Below, in pieces: positions 6,382 through 14,808 of a DNA stretch of 15,338 nucleotides; the stretch's first letter is position 1; each line of letters opens with the position of its first letter. This DNA is from Micavibrio_A sp035759665 (GTDB lineage Bacteria; Pseudomonadota; Alphaproteobacteria; Micavibrionales; Micavibrionaceae), in the NCBI GenBank assembly GCA_035759665.1, contig DASTUM010000016.1, positions 1 through 15,338 of the forward strand. The letters are read 5' to 3'. A model generated the notes under the pieces. That model was not told where the DNA came from, did no database searches, and saw nothing but the letters and a program-made list of their open reading frames with translations. A program made the position numbers and the translations under genes.

Positions 6382-7646
6382 TATGCCGGGCGTGTATGCC
6401 CATCCCCCAGAACCTTATATTTGAAAGTCACGAGCTGGTTGACGCCGACAGGGCCGCGTGCGTGCAGCTTGCCCGTGCCGATGCCGATTTCGGCGCCGAA
6501 GCCGAATTCGCCGCCGTCGGCAAACTGCGTCGAGGCATTGTGCATGACGATGGCGCTATCGACATTCGTCAGGAAATAATCGGCCACAGTCTTGTCTTCA
6601 GTCAGGATGCTGTCTGTGTGGTGCGATCCGTAATGGTTGATATGGGCAACGGCCTCGCCGACGCCGCCGACGAATTTCACGCTAATCTTTTTGTCGAGAT
6701 ATTCGGCCGACCAGTCTTCGTCCGTGGCGGGTTTTATATTCTTGTCGAGCGCCTGCGCCGTGCCGTCGCCGACGATTTCCACGCCTTCCTTAAGCAGCAT
6801 CCCGACAATGTCGCGGGCGAGGGACGTGTCGAGTTTTGAATCGAAGAGAAGGGATTCCGCCGCGCCGCAAATTCCCGTCCGGCGAAGTTTGGCGTTCCTG
6901 ACAACGTCCAGCGCCCAGTCCGGTTTCGCCTTTTCGTGCACATAAACATGGCAGTTGCCGTCGAGATGGGCGAAAACGGGCATCTTCGCCTCGTCCATCA
7001 CGCGGCGCGTCAGGCTTTTGCCGCCTCGCGGAATGATAACGTCGATCAGCCCGGCGGCGCCCAGCATATCGCCGACGATCGCCCGGTCGCGGTCGGTCAC
7101 GAAGCACACGCAATCCGCTGGAAGGCCATTCTTGACAAGCGCATCGACAATAATGCCATGCAGCGCTTTCGAAGTTTCGAAACTTTCCGATCCGCCGCGC
7201 AGGATGATGGCGTTGCGCGATTTCAGGGCGAGGGCGGCGGCATCGACAGTTACGTTCGGGCGGGATTCATAGATCATGCCGAGGACACCGATCGGCACCG
7301 AAACTTTTTGCAGACGCAGCCCGTTCGGGCGCTCCCATTCCTCCAGAATTTTTCCGGCGGGGTTGTCGAGAACGCGGACGGCGCGCACACCCTCAGCCAT
7401 CGCCTTGATCCGCGCGAAATTCAGGGTCAGGCGGTCGGTCATGGCGGCTGACAGCTTCTTTTCAACCGCCGCGCCGATATCGAGAAGATTGGCCGTGATG
7501 ATTTTATCCGTGCCTTCGATGAGGCCAGTTTCGAGATCGAACAGCGCCTTGTTGACCTGGTCTTCGGACGCTTGTGTGAGGATGAACGCCGCCGCGCGGG
7601 CCTTGCGCCCGAAATCCGCGATCATATTTCCTGCGTCATGTTCCAT
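6381..7646 (-). CDS. proA: ProA, glutamate-5-semialdehyde dehydrogenase (gamma-glutamyl phosphate reductase)
   Basis: ProA reduces gamma-glutamyl phosphate to glutamate semialdehyde with NADPH, the second step of proline synthesis. Motifs fit through the whole length: PIGVLGMIYESRPNVTVDAA, NAIILRGGSES, DVIIPRGGKSLTRRV, and the catalytic cysteine in TGICGAAESLL (residue 260 from this start), with DGGEFGFGAEIGIGTGKLHA near the C terminus. The start is uncertain. The frame runs up to a GTG at 7673, and ATGs lie at 7646 and 7625; the last has AGGA only three bases away, and none has a well-placed Shine-Dalgarno. The ATG at 7646 gives 421 residues, close to the usual length. proB is not adjacent. 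A palindromic repeat separates it from atpF. Confidence 0.95.
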   Translation of the reverse strand: MEHDAGNMIADFGRKARAAAFILTQASEDQVNKALFDLETGLIEGTDKIITANLLDIGAAVEKKLSAAMTDRLTLNFARIKAMAEGVRAVRVLDNPAGKILEEWERPNGLRLQKVSVPIGVLGMIYESRPNVTVDAAALALKSRNAIILRGGSESFETSKALHGIIVDALVKNGLPADCVCFVTDRDRAIVGDMLGAAGLIDVIIPRGGKSLTRRVMDEAKMPVFAHLDGNCHVYVHEKAKPDWALDVVRNAKLRRTGICGAAESLLFDSKLDTSLARDIVGMLLKEGVEIVGDGTAQALDKNIKPATDEDWSAEYLDKKISVKFVGGVGEAVAHINHYGSHHTDSILTEDKTVADYFLTNVDSAIVMHNASTQFADGGEFGFGAEIGIGTGKLHARGPVGVNQLVTFKYKVLGDGHTRPA

Positions 7647-7683
7647 AAGCGCTTTTAGCAGGAAGGGCAGCACGACACAAATG

Positions 7684-7737
7684 TCATTCTGAGCGCAGCG
7701 AAGAATCTCCGGAGATCCTTCACTTCGTTCAGTATGA
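7684..7737. repeat. Palindromic repeat of a second family between atpF and proA
   Basis: Two 27-base arms with no loop: 7684-7710 begins TCATTCTGAGCG and ends AATCTCC, and 7711-7737 begins GGAGATCCTTC and ends CAGTATGA. The arms are imperfect inverted complements with a few mismatches. The sequence differs from the CATTGCGAG family elsewhere in the window, though the design (TCATT at one end and ATGA at the other, with GCGAAG-type cores) is alike. It begins seven bases after the atpF stop on the minus strand and could mark or protect the 3' end of the ATP synthase mRNA. Confidence 0.8.
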
Positions 7738-7743
7738 AAGGAA

Positions 7744-8238
7744 TTAATTCAGGTATTTCGCAACCGAGGAAATTGCCTGATCGACCAGCTTGCCGCCGGC
7801 CTTTTCATCAAGCGTTTTGACGACAATTTCACGCGTCGCCTGCATGGCGAGGTCGGCGGCGTGATTCTGAATGTCAGCAATCGCCTTTTCCTCAATGCGT
7901 TTCAGGCGCTCGGCCAGCTGTGCTTCGCGGCGGGCCATGCTCTCAGCAAGGTCGGCTTCGGCCATTTTGTGTACGCCTTCGGCGGATTTGCGGGCGGATT
8001 CGATAATTTCCGCGGCGGCCTTTTCTGCGTCGCGCTGCTTTTGCTGAAAATCAGCAAGCAAGGCCTGCGCTTCGGCCTTCAGGCGCTCTGCGGTTTCGAT
8101 TTCGGCCTTAATCTGTACGATTTTTGCGTCCAGCGCCGCCGTGATTTTGGCACCGGCCAGTTTCAGGGCGAGAGCCACGAAGATCGCGGAGGAGAGCGCA
8201 ACCCATACCGTCGTGTTGTGGGAAAGGATTTCCATCAT
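7744..8238 (-). CDS. atpF: ATP synthase F0 subunit b
   Basis: Subunit b is half of the peripheral stalk that holds F1 against the rotor. The 164-residue product starts MMEILSHNTTVWVALS and has one membrane helix (about residues 8-28), then a long charged helix rich in Ala, Glu and Lys with QKQRDAEKAAAEIIESAR, the usual dimerising stalk, and ends near SVAKYLN. The frame is open upstream to 8352 but that part overlaps atpF' and is basic and unlike the family; the ATG at 8238 lies one base after the atpF' stop, and AAGG upstream may serve as the ribosome site. Two ATGs are adjacent, so the second (8235) could also be used. It is the last gene of the F0 set. Confidence 0.93.
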   Translation of the reverse strand: MMEILSHNTTVWVALSSAIFVALALKLAGAKITAALDAKIVQIKAEIETAERLKAEAQALLADFQQKQRDAEKAAAEIIESARKSAEGVHKMAEADLAESMARREAQLAERLKRIEEKAIADIQNHAADLAMQATREIVVKTLDEKAGGKLVDQAISSVAKYLN

Positions 8239-8239
8239 G

Positions 8240-8944
8240 TTATGCCGCCTTCGCCTTGTTTGCGATCGTATCAACGATAGCCTTGGCCTTCTGGACGTCG
8301 GTATTGACGCCGGTGATTTTTTCGGCGGCAAAGCTGGCGACTTCGGCGGCAACGTGGCTCATTTCGCCCATTGCCTTGCCCTTTACGACCAGAACGCGGT
8401 CTTCGGCGGATTTGATTTCGCCTTCGGACCTCTTGCGGAAAGCGTCGATATGGTCGTTCGCTTTCTTTTTGGCGGCGTTCTCGACATCCTGAACGGCCTG
8501 AATGGCTTTCGCCTTGGCGTTATCGAGGCTTTTTTCATATGCAGCCTGAATGTCCTGCGCCTGATCGCGCAGGTTCTGGGCGGCGTCGAGATTGCCCTTG
8601 ATCATGTTTTCACGGCCATGCACGACAGAGCCGATGGCAGGAAGAACCGATTTCGAAAAGGCCGTATAGAGAATGACGAACGTAACCATTATCCAGAAAA
8701 TCTGGCTCGGATACGTGCCGACATTCAATTGCGGGAGGCCGCCTTGAGCGTGTTCTTCCGCAGGAGCAGCATGATGTTCTGCGTCTCCTGCCTCAATGGC
8801 GTCGTTTTCGGAAGATGTCGTTTCCTCCTCATGCGCTGCTACGGGCATGTCCTCGGCAGCCGCCTTTGGATCGGCGGCGGCATAGGACATCACCGGCAAA
8901 ATTGCCAGCATCAAAGCCAGAAGGATCGCTGCGAGAAAACGCAT
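8240..8944 (-). CDS. atpG: ATP synthase F0 subunit b' (second b-type subunit)
   Basis: The b' subunit pairs with b to form a heterodimeric stalk, as in alphaproteobacteria, cyanobacteria and chloroplasts. This product is long (234 residues). It begins with a signal-peptide-like segment (1-24, ending SYAAAD), then an acidic linker rich in Glu, Ala and His (about 28-68), then the b-type membrane helix TYPSQIFWIMVTFVILYTAF (78-97), followed by a long charged helix to the C terminus. The N-terminal extension resembles that of AtpG in Rhizobiales, from memory of the family, and would place the linker in the periplasm. The start ATG at 8944 lies 18 bases after atpE with no clear Shine-Dalgarno. Confidence 0.92.
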   Translation of the reverse strand: MRFLAAILLALMLAILPVMSYAAADPKAAAEDMPVAAHEEETTSSENDAIEAGDAEHHAAPAEEHAQGGLPQLNVGTYPSQIFWIMVTFVILYTAFSKSVLPAIGSVVHGRENMIKGNLDAAQNLRDQAQDIQAAYEKSLDNAKAKAIQAVQDVENAAKKKANDHIDAFRKRSEGEIKSAEDRVLVVKGKAMGEMSHVAAEVASFAAEKITGVNTDVQKAKAIVDTIANKAKAA

Positions 8945-8962
8945 ACTTGTTTTGCCAGTTAC

Positions 8963-9190
8963 TTAAAGAGCAAACAGGATCAGCAGCGAGATACCGAGAC
9001 AGAAAATCGCAAGAGCTTCCGTAACGGCAAAGCCGAAGATCAGCGTTCCGAACAGGTTCGATTGAACCGACGGGTTGCGGGAAACGGCTTCGAAGAAAGA
9101 TTTAAAGATCTGGCCAAGCGCCTGACCGACGCCAAGGATCGGGATCAGGGCGAGGGCTGCGGAAAGAATTTTGATTGTTTCGACGTCCAT
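8963..9190 (-). CDS. atpE: ATP synthase F0 subunit c (proteolipid)
   Basis: Subunit c forms the rotor ring. The 75-residue product is two membrane helices joined by the polar loop SRNPS (37-41), with the ion-carrying carboxylate at Glu58 in AVTEALAIF, 20 residues after the loop arginine as in other c subunits. The residues after Glu58 are Ala and Leu, not the Ser-Thr of sodium-type rings, so a proton ring is expected. In helix 1 the usual GxGxGxG motif reads G20-V-G22-Q-A24-L-G26: the third glycine is Ala and a Gln stands in the core at 23. The start has the best ribosome site of the cluster (AGAGG, seven bases before ATG), which fits the high copy number needed. Confidence 0.96.
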   Translation of the reverse strand: MDVETIKILSAALALIPILGVGQALGQIFKSFFEAVSRNPSVQSNLFGTLIFGFAVTEALAIFCLGISLLILFAL

Positions 9191-9233
9191 TTTAATTCCT
9201 CTTAGTTTTAGGTTTAAAGGTTAAATCAATGAA

Positions 9234-9980
9234 TTAGTGAGCCAGCTCAACCGTGTCCCGCAAATAAATGCAGGTCAGAAGAGCAAAGACATACGCTTGC
9301 ACAAAGGCGACGAACAATTCGAAGCCAATGAGCAGAACATTGAAAAGCATCGGGCCGAGCGATCCGAACAGTCCGATAGTGCCGGCACCGATCATCATGA
9401 CCGAGAAGCCCGCAATAACCTTCACCATCAGGTGGCCGGCAAGCATGTTGATGAACAAACGCAAGCTCAGGGTTATGGGACGGCTGATATAGGAAATGAT
9501 TTCGATCGGGATGAGCAGCGGCGCAATCCACAGCGGAACGCCGGGCGGGCAAAACAGTTGCAGGAAGTGCAGCCCGTGTTTGACAAATCCCATGATTGTC
9601 ACGAAGAAAAAGACGATCAACGCCAGAATGCCGGTTACAGCGACGTGGCTCGTATAGGTGAAAGAGCCGGGGATAATTCCAAGCACGTTGCCGAGTAACA
9701 CGATCATAAAAATCGTAAACACGAAGGGAAAATAGGCCATGCCCTTTTCACCGACATTATCGCGCACCATGCTGGAAACGAATTTATAAAGGCCTTCGGC
9801 CACCAGTTGTCCGCGGCCCGGGACAAGGGATTTTTTACGCATCGCCAGGGTGAAGAGCGAAAGGGAGAGAACGACCCCGATGGTCATCCAGAGGGCGGAA
9901 TTGGTAAAGGATAGATCGACACCCCCAACGGAAAAGGGGACGAGGGGCTGTATTTCAAACTGGTGAATAGGGTTCGCCAC
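9234..9980 (-). CDS. atpB: ATP synthase F0 subunit a
   Basis: Subunit a carries the two half-channels through which protons reach the c ring. The 248-residue product is strongly hydrophobic. The essential arginine is Arg174 in SLRLFINMLAGH, and the last helix has ELFVAFVQAYVFALL with the conserved Gln228. The N terminus starts ANPIHQFEIQPLVP, typical of alphaproteobacterial subunit a. The start is a GTG at 9980, 15 bases after the atpI stop; no ATG occurs before residue 32, and only a loose purine run (AGAGAGA) lies upstream. The next gene, atpE, follows after 43 bases. Confidence 0.96.
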   Translation of the reverse strand: MANPIHQFEIQPLVPFSVGGVDLSFTNSALWMTIGVVLSLSLFTLAMRKKSLVPGRGQLVAEGLYKFVSSMVRDNVGEKGMAYFPFVFTIFMIVLLGNVLGIIPGSFTYTSHVAVTGILALIVFFFVTIMGFVKHGLHFLQLFCPPGVPLWIAPLLIPIEIISYISRPITLSLRLFINMLAGHLMVKVIAGFSVMMIGAGTIGLFGSLGPMLFNVLLIGFELFVAFVQAYVFALLTCIYLRDTVELAH

Positions 9981-9995
9981 GTTTATGCAGTCTCT

Positions 9996-10343
9996 CTAGT
10001 CAGTTTCACTTTGCGAGGGCTTTTTATCGGGTTTTGTTTCAGATTGCAAGCTGTTAGAAGCAATCGCGGTGCCTAAATTTCGAGATAGTTTATACAGATT
10101 GAAAAATGCCGCCGCGACGCCGAGAATCACGAAAATAATCAGGATAATAGGGGTCGTGCCGAAATAGTCATCGAGAACCCATCCCATCAGCCCCGACCCG
10201 AGCAGAACCCCAACCATTTCCATAAATGCGCGCATACCCAAATTCATCTCTTTGGAATAGGCGGATGGCCGCGGCGCGTTTTCCTTCTCATACCTTGCTT
10301 TGGCGTTTTTTAGCCGGGCATCGAGATCGTCGAGTTTGGTCAT
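9996..10343 (-). CDS. atpI: AtpI/AtpZ-family F0F1 ATP synthase accessory protein
   Basis: A small membrane protein found at the head of ATP synthase operons; relatives help c-ring assembly or magnesium uptake, but the exact role in this organism cannot be read from sequence. The 115-residue product has a charged N-terminal helix (1-30), then two membrane helices (about 40-60 and 64-86) with the conserved signature GSGLMGWVLDDYFGTTP between and within them, and a hydrophilic tail in which QSET occurs twice. The ATG at 10343 has GGAG nine bases upstream, and that purine run lies directly beside the outer end of a decayed palindromic repeat. It is the first gene of the F0 group, 75 bases after smc. 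Confidence 0.9.
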   Translation of the reverse strand: MTKLDDLDARLKNAKARYEKENAPRPSAYSKEMNLGMRAFMEMVGVLLGSGLMGWVLDDYFGTTPIILIIFVILGVAAAFFNLYKLSRNLGTAIASNSLQSETKPDKKPSQSETD

Positions 10344-10356
10344 GCTATCTAACTCC

Positions 10357-10404
10357 CGTCATTGCGAGGAACGAAGTGACGAAGCAATCCGGAAGTTCGC
10401 AAGG
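10357..10404. repeat. Decayed palindromic repeat, copy 3, between smc and atpI
   Basis: The left half begins CGTCATTGCGAGGA (10357-10370) and ends GAAGCAATCC (10381-10390), the same ends as the left half of copy 2. The right half is shrunken: only GTTCGCAAGG (10395-10404) pairs back to TTGCGAGGAAC, with a two-base bulge. It fills most of the 75-base smc-atpI spacer. Confidence 0.7.
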
Positions 10405-10418
10405 CCGGGTGCTTTTCC

Positions 10419-13400
10419 TTATTCCGCCGCCTCAAGGAAATCCATCTGCTGGTTCAGGTCGACCGATACCAGTTGCGACACGCCGCGCTCGGACATGGTG
10501 ACGCCATAGAGGCGATCCATGCGCGCCATCGTCAGGCGGTGGTGAGTGATGATGAGGAAACGCGTTTGGCCGCGCGCCGCGAGGCTGTCCAGCATATTGC
10601 AGACGCGGTCAACGTTCGCATCGTCGAGCGGCGCATCGATCTCGTCTAGCACACATATCGGCGAAGGCGTCGTCAGGAACATCGCGAAGATCAGCGCGAT
10701 GGAGGCCAGCGTCTGTTCGCCCCCCGAAAGCAGCGAAAGCGATTGCAGGGTTTTGCCCGGCGGCTGTGCGAAGATTTCGAGGCCGGATTGCAGCGGGTCG
10801 TCGGATTCGATCAGTTGCAGATGCGCCTGTCCGCCGTTGAAGAGTTTCGTGAACAGCTCCTTGAAGTGGCCGTTGACGATGTCGAACGCGCTGGTCAGGC
10901 GCTCGCGTGCTTCCTTGTTCAGCGTATTGATGCCTTCGCGCAGCTCCTCAATGGCCTGCGTCAAATCGTCGCGTTCCTTGAAAATCGTGCCGAGTTCGGC
11001 TTCGAGCGCTTCGGCCTCGTCTTCGGCTTGAAGATTGACGGGGCCGATCTGATCGCGCTCGCGCACGGCTTTATCCTTCTGGGCCTTGAGGGGCTCCAGC
11101 GCCGGAAGGTCGCCGTTTTCGGCAAAGATCGAGGCCGTCGCATATTCTTTCAGTTGCGGCGGAGACATTTCGAATTGCTCGGCAATCGCGGCGACGATGT
11201 GGTCGAGCTGTTCCTGACCCGAAGACACCATAGCCTGCGCATGAGCGCGCGCCTCACGGGCCTCGCCAAGTATGGCTTCGGCTTCTTTCAGGGCGCGGGT
11301 GGTTATGGCGAGCTCGCTTTCGACGACGGCCAGATTATCGCCCGCTTCACTCCGGCGTTTTTCCAGCTCGGATACTTTCGTCATCAGGGATTCGCGCCCT
11401 TCGTCGATCGTCTTCGGGCGGTTCTGGATCTCCTCCAGCTTCTCGCGCAAACCGGCTTCGCGCACACAAAGGTCTTTCAGGCGCTCGCGGGAACGAATAG
11501 AACGGTTGGTGTGGTGATTGCGTTCGTCGGCAATGGCGTGCATACGCGCCATGCGGCGGCCCTGTTCCTGCGTCAGCTGGTCGAGATTGCGGACGGCGTG
11601 ATTGTATGAATCGCGTGTTTCGCCGAGTGTCGTGCGCAGTTTTTCCACTTCCGCGGCATGCGATGCCATCGTTTCTTCATTGTAGGCCGCCAACTCGCGC
11701 TTCGCGACACTGATGGATTCCTGGTAGGTTACGAGATCCTCTTCCGTGCGCTTCAGAGCCTCTTCCAGCTTCGCGATTTCGGCGAAGAGGGAAGATCGTT
11801 GCTCGGTCAGACGGTTCAGCGTCGATTGCTTGGAGGACAGATCCTGTTCCTTGCCGCGCAGTTCGGTGCGGACGGAATCCAGTTTCGCCTGAATTTCTTT
11901 TTGTTTTTCCTGCGAGGAGTTCGCCTTGTCGGTCGCTTCCAGATATTGCCATTCGGCATCTGGCTTTTCACGGATAAGCTCTTCGAAACGGTTTTTTTGC
12001 TGGAGCTGAATCGCGTGGCGATCGGACGCCGACGCCTTGATATGCAGCCCGTCCCAGCGCCAGTAAGCGCCGTCCAACGAGACGATCGACTGGCCGGGTT
12101 TCAATTGCGGAGCTATGGCATCCCCGTCTTCCGCCGTATCGACCACCGCGATGAACGACAAAGCGCGTTTCAGGTAAACGGGCGCCTGCACATACGGTTC
12201 CAACTGGCTCGTGCCGGATGGCAGGGCAGGCGCCGTAATTTCATTTTCGGCGAAATCGAGAAACACGGACGGCGCATCTTTATCTTTCGAGGCCATCAGC
12301 GTATCGCCAAGCGCGCGGGAAATCGCCTTTTCAAACCCCTTGTCCGTCTTGATATCTTCCAGAACCGGCTTGAACAGGCTTTGCGTGTCGGCGTTGAGGA
12401 TACGCTCCAGCGCTTTGATTTCCGATTCGATCTCGTTCTTCTTACGCTCGGCGTCCTGGCGTGCCGTGCGGGCGAACTCCAGGTCTTCGCGCGCAGCGGC
12501 GATATCGGATTCAGCCTTTTCGAAGTCGGCGCGAAGCGTTTCCGTCTGGCCTTCGAGCAGGGTGATCGCGGATTTCAACTCTTCGACTTCCAAGTTGGAA
12601 TCGAATTTCGCCCTGGCGTCGGCGAGGTCTTCGCCCAGCTTTTCCTTCCGCTCTTCGGCGACGAGGATGCGGGACTGGTCGGCGTTGATCTGCTGCTCGA
12701 TGCGCTGCCGGCTGGCGCGGGTTTCGGCGGTCTTTTGCATGAAGACTTCGTAATCGGCTTCAAGCTTGAGAACTTTTTCTTCCAGTTCGGCCTTGATGGC
12801 TTTTTTCTGGGTCAGATCGGATTCCTCATTGCGGCGGCTTTCGGAAAGAATGCGCTCTTCCTCTTCCAGACGCGATATTATATCCGTGCTTTCGCCAAGG
12901 CTTTGCTTTTCATGGGCGAGGTCGGCAACGGTTTGCTCCAGTTGCGCTTGCGCCTCGTCCAGTTGGTTTTGCAAATCGCGCTCTTTGTCGTCGAGGTGCT
13001 GCAATTCCATTTTGTGGGCTTGCAGGGCGGCGGCGGCTTCAGCCTCTGCCTTGCGCAGGGCGGGCAGGTTTTCCGATTGCGTATTTTGCGTCTTGGTCAG
13101 TTGTACGACCGTCGCCATATGCGTGGCGACCTGCGATTCCGCTTCGCCGAATGTCTTGCGGGCCGCATCGACGCGGTTTTCCTGCAAACGCCATTCGAGA
13201 TAGGCGATGGTCGTTTCCAGTTCGCGTATGGACGCAGAGAGGTTCTTGTATTTCTGCGCCTGGCGCGATTGTTTCTTGAGCGCGTTGTAGCGGCCTTCCA
13301 TCGAACCGACGAGATCCTGCACGCGCTGTAAATTCTGGTCGGCGGCGCGGAGGCGAAGCTCGGCTTCGTGACGGCGAACATAGAGGCCTGATACGCCGGC

Positions 13401-13910
13401 AGATTCTTCGAGGACAAGGCGGCGTTCCTGCGGCTTGGCATTGATCATCGCCGTAACACGGCCCTGAGACACGAGGGCCGGGGAGTTCGCGCCCGTCACC
13501 GTGTCAGCGAACAGCATCTGCACGTCGCGCGCGCGGCACGTCTTGCCGTTGATCTTGTAGAGCGAACCCTGATCGCGTTCGATCTTGCGGGTCACTTCCA
13601 CCTCGTCCGCGCCGTTATAGGCAGCGGGAGCGGAACGCGTGGCGTTGTTCAGGAGCAGTGAAACTTCGGCGAAATTGCGTTTCGGGCGCGAAGACGTGCC
13701 GTTGAAGATAACGTCTTCCATTCCGTTGCCGCCGGAGCGCATACGCTTGGCCGAGTTCTCACCCATAACCCAGCGAAGCGCCTCGACAAGGTTTGATTTG
13801 CCGCAGCCGTTCGGCCCGACAATCCCGGTCAGTCCGGGGCCGATCTCAAGCTCCGTCTTGTCGACGAAGGATTTGAAGCCGCTGAGGCGAAGTTTTTCGA
13901 ACTGGATCAT
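10419..13910 (-). CDS. smc: SMC, chromosome segregation ATPase
   Basis: SMC dimers with ScpA and ScpB extrude DNA loops and align chromosome arms during segregation. The 1163-residue length is normal. The N-terminal head has FEKLRLSGFKSFVDKTEL and Walker A GPNGCGKS (32-39). Long coiled coils run from about 165-505 and 635-1010, separated by a globular hinge (about 505-635) with IVSLDGAYWRWDGL. The C-terminal head has the signature LLSGGEQ (1060-1066) and Walker B ICVLDEIDAPLDD (Asp1089, Glu1090), so the ATPase should be active. ATG at 13910 is 24 bases after the dsbA-like gene; the ribosome site is weak. scpAB are not adjacent. The F0 genes follow 75 bases later, with no convincing terminator in between. 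Confidence 0.97.
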   Translation of the reverse strand: MIQFEKLRLSGFKSFVDKTELEIGPGLTGIVGPNGCGKSNLVEALRWVMGENSAKRMRSGGNGMEDVIFNGTSSRPKRNFAEVSLLLNNATRSAPAAYNGADEVEVTRKIERDQGSLYKINGKTCRARDVQMLFADTVTGANSPALVSQGRVTAMINAKPQERRLVLEESAGVSGLYVRRHEAELRLRAADQNLQRVQDLVGSMEGRYNALKKQSRQAQKYKNLSASIRELETTIAYLEWRLQENRVDAARKTFGEAESQVATHMATVVQLTKTQNTQSENLPALRKAEAEAAAALQAHKMELQHLDDKERDLQNQLDEAQAQLEQTVADLAHEKQSLGESTDIISRLEEEERILSESRRNEESDLTQKKAIKAELEEKVLKLEADYEVFMQKTAETRASRQRIEQQINADQSRILVAEERKEKLGEDLADARAKFDSNLEVEELKSAITLLEGQTETLRADFEKAESDIAAAREDLEFARTARQDAERKKNEIESEIKALERILNADTQSLFKPVLEDIKTDKGFEKAISRALGDTLMASKDKDAPSVFLDFAENEITAPALPSGTSQLEPYVQAPVYLKRALSFIAVVDTAEDGDAIAPQLKPGQSIVSLDGAYWRWDGLHIKASASDRHAIQLQQKNRFEELIREKPDAEWQYLEATDKANSSQEKQKEIQAKLDSVRTELRGKEQDLSSKQSTLNRLTEQRSSLFAEIAKLEEALKRTEEDLVTYQESISVAKRELAAYNEETMASHAAEVEKLRTTLGETRDSYNHAVRNLDQLTQEQGRRMARMHAIADERNHHTNRSIRSRERLKDLCVREAGLREKLEEIQNRPKTIDEGRESLMTKVSELEKRRSEAGDNLAVVESELAITTRALKEAEAILGEAREARAHAQAMVSSGQEQLDHIVAAIAEQFEMSPPQLKEYATASIFAENGDLPALEPLKAQKDKAVRERDQIGPVNLQAEDEAEALEAELGTIFKERDDLTQAIEELREGINTLNKEARERLTSAFDIVNGHFKELFTKLFNGGQAHLQLIESDDPLQSGLEIFAQPPGKTLQSLSLLSGGEQTLASIALIFAMFLTTPSPICVLDEIDAPLDDANVDRVCNMLDSLAARGQTRFLIITHHRLTMARMDRLYGVTMSERGVSQLVSVDLNQQMDFLEAAE

Positions 13911-13934
13911 TAAACTCTAACGCATCTTCGTTGG

Positions 13935-14786
13935 TTATTCGACCGCCGGCGCTTCGCCGACAGCGCCGTCCGTAATCTTGCGGAACACGCGCTCGAAGTT
14001 TTCCAGTGGCTGCGCGCCCTGGATGGTTTCGGCGCCGTCATTGACGATAAAGGTCGGCGTGGCGTTGATTTTCCACTTATCCTTGGCTTCCTGCATATTC
14101 TCGGCGATTTTGAGCTTGAGCATCGGTTCTTTCTGGCAGGCGTCGAAGACTGCATCGCTCATGCCCGCCAGCTTGGCGTTTTGCCTGAGCGAGGTCAGGT
14201 AGTCCATGTTGCGGGCCCATTGCTCCTGTGATTTGAACAGCAGCGCGACGAAGCTTTCATATTTATCCTCGGGCAAGCAGCGGGCGGTCAGTGTGGCTTT
14301 CATCGCCGCGTCGTCGAGCGGAAATTCGCGGAATTCCAGATAGACCTTGCCGGTATCGATATATTTCGTCTTCAGCGCCGGAAGTATCTCGTTGTGGAAG
14401 TGAGCGCAATGGCTGCACGTCAGCGACGCGTACTCGATGATCTTGACCGGCGCATTGACGTTGCCGATGGCGCGAACGCCCGTAGCCTTGGCGACGTCGA
14501 TCGCGACAGGTGCGCTGCTGACTTCGGGAGCCGGAACGCTTTCTTCTTCCGCCGCCCCGGGCTGCTGTTCGCCATTGATCGAAGGCATTTCGCTCTGCTG
14601 GATCACGGGCGCGCCTTCGTCCGTATGGGGACTTTCGAAAACCATGCCAGCGGTCGGGGCTTCGTCCTTAGGGGCCAACTGGGTCACGTAGAACCAGCCG
14701 AACAAGCCGATGGCGACCACGGAAACGAGCAGCAGGATAACGGGCATTGCGGCGCTTCCGCGGATGGAACGATGGACTTTGGTCAT
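13935..14786 (-). CDS. Membrane-anchored DsbA-family thiol-disulfide protein
   Basis: A periplasmic thioredoxin-fold protein likely to oxidise or exchange disulfides in exported proteins. The 283-residue product has a membrane anchor (about 15-36) with a basic N terminus, a proline- and glutamate-rich linker (about 40-98), and a DsbA/thioredoxin_4 domain. The redox motif is Cys124-Ser-His-Cys127 in SLTCSHCAHFH, and the cis-proline is Pro244 in NATPTFIV. Two further cysteines (170 and 217) could form a second disulfide. The ATG at 14786 has GAGGA five bases upstream, a good ribosome site. In alphaproteobacteria a DsbA-like gene often precedes smc, as here. Which partner proteins it serves, and whether it acts as oxidase or isomerase, cannot be told. 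Confidence 0.92.
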   Translation of the reverse strand: MTKVHRSIRGSAAMPVILLLVSVVAIGLFGWFYVTQLAPKDEAPTAGMVFESPHTDEGAPVIQQSEMPSINGEQQPGAAEEESVPAPEVSSAPVAIDVAKATGVRAIGNVNAPVKIIEYASLTCSHCAHFHNEILPALKTKYIDTGKVYLEFREFPLDDAAMKATLTARCLPEDKYESFVALLFKSQEQWARNMDYLTSLRQNAKLAGMSDAVFDACQKEPMLKLKIAENMQEAKDKWKINATPTFIVNDGAETIQGAQPLENFERVFRKITDGAVGEAPAVE

Positions 14787-14808
14787 GAGTATCCTCTTTA
14801 CGGCCGAT

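Noticed and set aside
8239..8352. In-frame upstream extension of atpF
   Set aside because: It overlaps the end of atpF', is basic and Pro-rich and unlike b subunits; the ATG at 8238 starts the normal membrane helix.
8141..9205. Plus-strand frame of 354 codons opposite the b', c and b genes
   Set aside because: It is a shadow of three well-supported F0 genes and shows no domain or ribosome site.
11658..13331. Plus-strand frame of 557 codons opposite smc
   Set aside because: It is rich in Phe, Leu, Arg and Gly as expected from the reverse of a Glu/Lys-rich coiled coil; no domain is recognisable.
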